From contig NZ_JBKEAE010000168.1 of assembly GCF_047971885.1 (NCBI RefSeq), positions 1-10,398 on the forward strand: a stretch of 10,398 nucleotides of DNA. Reading direction: 5' to 3'. The stretch is from Tropicimonas sp047971885 (GTDB taxonomy: Bacteria; Pseudomonadota; Alphaproteobacteria; Rhodobacterales; Rhodobacteraceae). Shown piece by piece: positions 7,424 to 10,398 of this stretch (positions are counted from its first letter, which is position 1; each line of letters opens with the position of its first letter). The notes under the pieces are model-generated. The model was not told the origin of the DNA and ran no database searches. It worked only from the letters and a program-made list of their open reading frames with translations. The translations under genes were made by a program, and so were the position numbers.

Positions 7424-7433
7424 GGGTATACAA
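7424..7433. promoter_or_regulatory. Candidate GntR-type operator (GTATAC core)
   Basis: The sequence reads GGGTATACAA, or TTGTATACCC on the other strand. Its palindromic GTATAC core with a TTG half resembles operators of FadR/VanR-type GntR regulators (TNGTATACNA pattern). It sits between the divergent kbl and thiolase genes, where one regulator could act on both. A single imperfect site is weak evidence, and no regulator gene is present in the window. Confidence 0.3.
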
Positions 7434-7527
7434 GGCGCGCCGTCCGGTGTTTCATGCCGCGACTCTAGGTCAGGGTCATCGCAGGGCTGCGGCCAGCTAT
7501 GTTGTACCAAACGAACGGGAGTGAGAA

Positions 7528-8703
7528 ATGGAAGACATCGTAATATTGGGCGGTGCCCGCACCGCGATCGGTACCTTCGGCGGCGCGCTGGCGGCGGTTC
7601 CTCCGATCACGCTGGGCGCGACCGTCGCGCGCGAGGCGATGAGCCGGGCCGGGGTGGAGCCGGGTCAGATCGGCACCGTGGTCTTTGGCCATGTCATCAA
7701 CACGGAACCGCGCGACATGTATATCAGCCGCGTCGCCTCGATGGATGCCGGCGTTCCGGACAAGGTTCCGGCGATGAACGTCAACCGGCTCTGCGGCTCG
7801 GGAGCGCAGGCCATCGTCTCGGCGGCGCAGTCGATCATGCTGGGCGACGCGGAATTTGCGCTGGCCGGCGGCGCCGAAAGCATGAGCCGCGCGCCCTATG
7901 CCGTTCCTGCCATCCGCTGGGGTGCCAAGATGGGTGACACCACCGCCGTCGACATGATGGTCGGGGCGCTTTCCTGTCCGTTCGGCACCGGACACATGGG
8001 CATCACCGCCGAAAACGTCGCCAGGGAGCATTCGGTCACGCGCGAGGCGCAGGACGCTTTCGCACTCGAAAGCCAGAATCGTGCGGCGGCGGCGATCGCG
8101 GATGGCCGGTACGCCAGCCAGATCGTTCCCGTCGAGGTCAAGGTGCGGCGCGAGACCGTCGCCTTCGACACCGACGAGCACCCCAAGGCGACGACGCTCG
8201 AGAAACTGGCCAAGCTGCGCCCGGCCTTCAGCAAGGACGGCACGGTCACGGCGGGCAACGCCAGCGGCATCAACGACGGTGCGGGCGCGGTGGTGCTGGC
8301 CAGCGCTTCGGCGGCCGAAAAGGCCGGGCTCAAGCCGATGGCGCGGATCCTCGGCTATGCCATCGCCGGTGTCCGCCCCGAGGTGATGGGCATCGGCCCG
8401 ATCCCGGCGGTCGAACAACTGCTTGCCAGAACCGGGCTGGCCGTTTCGGATTTCGACGTGATCGAATCGAACGAGGCCTTTGCGGCACAGGCGCTGGCCG
8501 TTTCCGCCGGGCTTGGGTTCGACGCGGCGAAAACCAACCCGAACGGTGGGGCCATCGCGCTTGGCCATCCGATCGGGGCCACTGGTGCAATCATCACCAT
8601 CAAGGCGCTCTACGAGCTTGAGCGCATCGGCGGCTCGAAAGCGCTGATCACCATGTGTATCGGCGGCGGGCAGGGCATCGCGCTGGCCATCGAACGGCTC
8701 TGA
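7528..8703 (+). CDS. bktB: Acetyl-CoA acyltransferase / beta-ketothiolase, BktB type
   Basis: A thiolase that condenses two acetyl-CoA, or acetyl-CoA with a short acyl-CoA, and performs the reverse cleavage. With 391 residues it has the biosynthetic-type length. Catalytic residues are Cys89 (NRLCGSG), His347 (GHPIGATG) and Cys377 (CIGGGQG). The stretch TEPRDMY-SRVA (59-70), TFDTDEH-like FDTDEHPKATT and MGIGP-PA match BktB of Cupriavidus as I recall it, better than PhaA or AtoB; the exact chain-length preference is inference. The start at 7528 has GGGAG six bases upstream. It is divergent from kbl, whose pathway releases acetyl-CoA, and ends in a terminator, so it is probably monocistronic. 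AtoB/PhaA-type naming is the main alternative. Confidence 0.93.
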   Translation: MEDIVILGGARTAIGTFGGALAAVPPITLGATVAREAMSRAGVEPGQIGTVVFGHVINTEPRDMYISRVASMDAGVPDKVPAMNVNRLCGSGAQAIVSAAQSIMLGDAEFALAGGAESMSRAPYAVPAIRWGAKMGDTTAVDMMVGALSCPFGTGHMGITAENVAREHSVTREAQDAFALESQNRAAAAIADGRYASQIVPVEVKVRRETVAFDTDEHPKATTLEKLAKLRPAFSKDGTVTAGNASGINDGAGAVVLASASAAEKAGLKPMARILGYAIAGVRPEVMGIGPIPAVEQLLARTGLAVSDFDVIESNEAFAAQALAVSAGLGFDAAKTNPNGGAIALGHPIGATGAIITIKALYELERIGGSKALITMCIGGGQGIALAIERL

Positions 8704-8722
8704 GCCTGAAATCCCGAATCGC

Positions 8723-8756
8723 AAGGCCCGCGCGGAAATTCCGCCGCGGGCCTTTT
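8723..8756 (+). terminator. Intrinsic terminator after the thiolase
   Basis: A GC-rich stem (8723-8737 with 8739-8754, one bulged C on the right arm) has AAGGCCCGCG pairing with CGCGGGCCTT and a short A/T loop, followed by a T run (8753-8756). It begins 20 bases after the stop codon. Confidence 0.88.
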
Positions 8757-8800
8757 CTATACCCGCCCGGTGCCATATCCCGTGCCGGACGTTTTCCGCC

Positions 8801-8805
8801 GGGAG
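8801..8805 (+). promoter_or_regulatory. Ribosome binding site of the DMT transporter
   Basis: GGGAG sits 5 bases before ATG 8811 and sets the start. The frame is open back to 8655, but that part overlaps the thiolase 3' end and its terminator. Confidence 0.75.
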
Positions 8806-8810
8806 AAAGA

Positions 8811-9686
8811 ATGGACCTGCGCGCGCTCATGATGGGGCTGGCCTTTGCATTCATGTGGTCGTCGGCCTTTACCTCGGCCCGGATCATCGTGGTTCATGCG
8901 CCGCCGCTCGGGGTTTCGGCCCTGCGATTCCTGATTGCCGGCACCATCGCCATCGTTATCGCCCGGCTGCTCGGCCAGTCATGGCGGCTGACCACCAGCC
9001 AGGCGCGGCTGACCGTCGTTTTCGGCATTTGCCAGAACGCGCTCTATCTGGGGCTGTTCTTCATCGCCATGCAGACCATCGAAGCCTCGCTTGCCGCCAT
9101 CATCGCCTCGACGATGCCGCTGCTGGTGGCCCTGTCGGGCCGGGTCATTCTTGGCCAGCGGGTGCCGCCGCTGGGGGTTGCCGGGCTTTTCGCGGGGTTC
9201 GCGGGCGTCGCCGTCATCATGGCCAGTCGCATTCAGGCAGGCGGCGCCGACCCTGCCGGGATCGCGCTGTGCGTCATCGGCGTCACCGCGCTGACCTTCG
9301 CCACGCTGGCGGTACGGGGTGCCTCGTCCGGCGGCAACGTGCTGATGATCGTCGGGATGCAGATGCTGGTCGGAGCGGCGGTGCTGCTGCCGGTATCGCT
9401 GCTGACCGAGGCCTGGGTCTTCGACTGGACACCGGCTGTGATTGCCGCATTCGCCTATACGGTCATCGTTCCGGGTCTGATCGCAACGCTGGTCTGGTTC
9501 CTGCTGGTGCGCCGGGTCGGCGCGGTCAAGGCCGCGACCTTCCATTTCCTCAATCCGTTTTTCGGAGTCGCGGTGGCCGCGATCCTGCTCGGCGAAAGGC
9601 TCGGCCTCTGGGATGCCGTCGGTGTTGCCATCATCATGGCCGGGATCCTTGCGGTGCAGATTTCGCGGCACTCGACGGCGCCCTAG
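8811..9686 (+). CDS. EamA/DMT-family transporter (ten helices)
   Basis: An inner-membrane protein of 291 residues with two EamA repeats (about 6-138 and 150-283) and ten predicted helices (about 5-24, 33-52, 66-86, 91-111, 120-138, 150-168, 176-196, 207-229, 240-261, 266-283). Each repeat ends in the family pattern of a G-Q/E-R stretch plus a Gly-rich helix (ILGQRV...GLFAGFAGV; LLGERLGLWDAVGV). Members export amino acids, purines, sugars or other metabolites; substrate prediction is not possible here. The start follows a good ribosome binding site. It stands alone after the thiolase terminator, with 107 bases between the two genes. Confidence 0.92.
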   Translation: MDLRALMMGLAFAFMWSSAFTSARIIVVHAPPLGVSALRFLIAGTIAIVIARLLGQSWRLTTSQARLTVVFGICQNALYLGLFFIAMQTIEASLAAIIASTMPLLVALSGRVILGQRVPPLGVAGLFAGFAGVAVIMASRIQAGGADPAGIALCVIGVTALTFATLAVRGASSGGNVLMIVGMQMLVGAAVLLPVSLLTEAWVFDWTPAVIAAFAYTVIVPGLIATLVWFLLVRRVGAVKAATFHFLNPFFGVAVAAILLGERLGLWDAVGVAIIMAGILAVQISRHSTAP

Positions 9687-9696
9687 GTCTGGAGAT

Positions 9697-9710
9697 CCGG
9701 CTGCCGCCGG
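9697..9710 (+). terminator. Possible weak terminator after the DMT transporter
   Basis: CCGGC-TGCC-GCCGG forms a five-pair stem ten bases after the stop codon, followed by CCCGTTCTTA, a poor T tract. It may only be a 3' stabilising hairpin. Confidence 0.25.
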
Positions 9711-9756
9711 CCCGTTCTTAAAATCGGCGATGCGGACAAAGCTGCCGTTCTCCCTT

Positions 9757-9788
9757 CGCCCGGAACAGCCGCTTCAGCGGCCCGGGCG
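9757..9788. other. Long imperfect hairpin of unknown role
   Basis: An outer seven-pair stem (CGCCCGG 9757-9763 with CCGGGCG 9782-9788) stacks on an inner five-pair stem (GCCGC 9768-9772 with GCGGC 9777-9781, loop TTCA), with AACA bulged on the left side. Two more G-T pairs can extend the outer stem. No T run follows on either strand, so it is not a standard terminator. It could be a REP-like palindrome, a transcript 3' end or part of a small RNA. Confidence 0.55.
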
Positions 9789-9977
9789 GGCGCCTTGCGA
9801 CTTACCGCGCGCACGAACGTTGGAGGTTTGTGGCAGGCATAAAATGACGACCACAAGCGTTGCGCGCCCACCCGGCAGACGGGCGCCGCCCTCCATCATG
9901 CCAGTTGTTTTCCATCACAATGCGCTCAATGCGACCTTTCGCAGGCGGGCACGGAACGGTCTTCGATGCCGCTCGTA

Positions 9978-10398
9978 TCAGAGGGCGTTGAGCAGCGCCG
10001 GTGTCGGCCATGCGTCGGCGGGCAGGCCCAGCCGCTGCTGTTCGGACTGCACCGCCTCGCGCGTCCGTTCGCCGACGATGCCGTCGACCCCGCCGACATC
10101 GTGGCCGCGCGCTTCGAGCTTGCGTTGCAGCGCCATCACCTGTTCGCCCGAAAGCCCCGGTTCGGGATTGCCGGCGGCATAGACCGGCGCCCCTTCGAGC
10201 CGGGTGGCGAAATAGGCTGCGGTCGTCACATAGACGAAGCTCTTGTTCCATTCGAAATAGATGTGGAAGTTCGGATAGGCGAGGAAGGCCGGCCCCCTGC
10301 GCCCCTGCGGCAGCACGACCGAGGCGGGCAGATCGGCGGATCCGAAGCTGCCCTGGCGCGGGCGCACGCCAAGCGTCTCCCATTCGGTGACGGTTCTG
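9978..10398 (-). CDS. Lytic murein transglycosylase, C-terminal part (5' end beyond the window)
   Basis: The visible 140 residues are the C-terminal end of a periplasmic enzyme that cuts the glycan strands of peptidoglycan with formation of 1,6-anhydro ends. The first part, with TVTEW, then PNFHIYFEWN and YVTTAAYFATRL, matches the end of the MltB-like (SLT_2) catalytic domain. It is followed by a peptidoglycan-binding domain (LQRKLEARGHDVGGVDGIVG...TREAV) ending in PTPALLNAL. The catalytic glutamate and any signal peptide lie outside the window to the right. The gene converges on the DMT transporter. The frame is intact to the edge. Confidence 0.92.
   Translation of the reverse strand, partial: RTVTEWETLGVRPRQGSFGSADLPASVVLPQGRRGPAFLAYPNFHIYFEWNKSFVYVTTAAYFATRLEGAPVYAAGNPEPGLSGEQVMALQRKLEARGHDVGGVDGIVGERTREAVQSEQQRLGLPADAWPTPALLNAL

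Larger units (their letters stand above)
7291..7527. promoter_or_regulatory. Divergent promoter region between kbl and the thiolase
   Basis: These 237 bases must hold the promoters of kbl (left) and the thiolase (right). No clear sigma-70 pair could be assigned. For the thiolase, TATGTT (7498-7503) is a weak -10 candidate. The direct repeat GGTCA-G-GGTCA (7468-7478) and the palindrome at 7424-7433 are the other features seen. A GC hairpin-prone run lies around 7391-7406. Confidence 0.55.
9687..9977. other. Non-coding intergenic stretch with structured DNA
   Basis: No convincing gene is visible in these 291 bases between two convergent genes. Short frames here lack family signatures and good ribosome binding sites. 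It contains a small hairpin just after the transporter (9697-9710), a long imperfect hairpin (9757-9788), and an inverted repeat TTGTGG...CCACAA (9828-9833 / 9851-9856) around an A-rich spot. No tRNA is visible. It could carry terminators for both genes or a small RNA. Confidence 0.55.

Noticed and set aside
7290..7455. Extended N-terminus of Kbl from the upstream ATG at 7455.
   Set aside because: The extra 55 residues are Arg/Gly/Pro-rich and outside the normal family length, while ATG 7290 has an excellent ribosome binding site.
5147..7524. Long plus-strand open frames (up to 481 codons) opposite tdh and kbl.
   Set aside because: They are shadows of the well-supported minus-strand genes; the composition is Arg/His-rich and without domains.
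9683..9871. A 62-codon minus-strand frame in the gap after the DMT transporter.
   Set aside because: There is no recognisable ribosome binding site or domain, and it lies over the structured hairpin region.

Overview
The window is GC-rich and densely coded. It looks like a chromosomal segment of an alphaproteobacterium, most likely Rhodobacteraceae or a close relative. The inference rests on the alphaproteobacterial form of SerC next to a long ACT-domain SerA, on a kbl-tdh pair whose Tdh has the zinc-loop variant I associate with that family, and on strong G/C bias at third codon positions. No rRNA, tRNA, insertion sequence, phage gene or CRISPR array is visible. The gene content is mainly housekeeping and metabolic, and I found no convincing new multi-gene system.

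Layout, left to right. Bases 1-2776 hold serC (5' end cut off by the window) and serA on the + strand, the first two committed steps of serine synthesis, separated by a 71-base gap with a perfect GC hairpin. A strong intrinsic terminator follows serA (2800-2831). Next come a PPP-type metallophosphatase (2859-3608), a half-size five-helix EamA transporter (3718-4152) and an orphan short-chain dehydrogenase (4268-5023), all on + with separate gaps. On the - strand, converging on the dehydrogenase, lies the threonine-degradation operon kbl-tdh (7290 down to 5063) with an ATGA stop/start overlap. A 237-base divergent region separates kbl from a BktB-type thiolase (7528-8703, +), which ends in a clear intrinsic terminator. 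A full-length ten-helix EamA/DMT transporter follows (8811-9686, +). After a 291-base non-coding stretch with a long imperfect hairpin, the C-terminal end of a lytic murein transglycosylase (- strand) runs off the right edge.

How the genes fit together. SerC and SerA make phosphohydroxypyruvate and phosphoserine from 3-phosphoglycerate. Tdh and Kbl convert threonine through 2-amino-3-ketobutyrate to glycine plus acetyl-CoA. The divergent thiolase can join or split acetyl-CoA and acyl-CoA units, so it could share metabolic logic with kbl-tdh, but adjacency is the only evidence. The two EamA proteins are probable metabolite exporters or permeases with unknown substrates.

The items most worth a second look are the loss of all four structural-zinc cysteines in Tdh, the structured gap at 9687-9977, the GTATAC palindrome in the kbl/thiolase divergent region, and the terminator that leaves almost no room for a promoter before the phosphatase.
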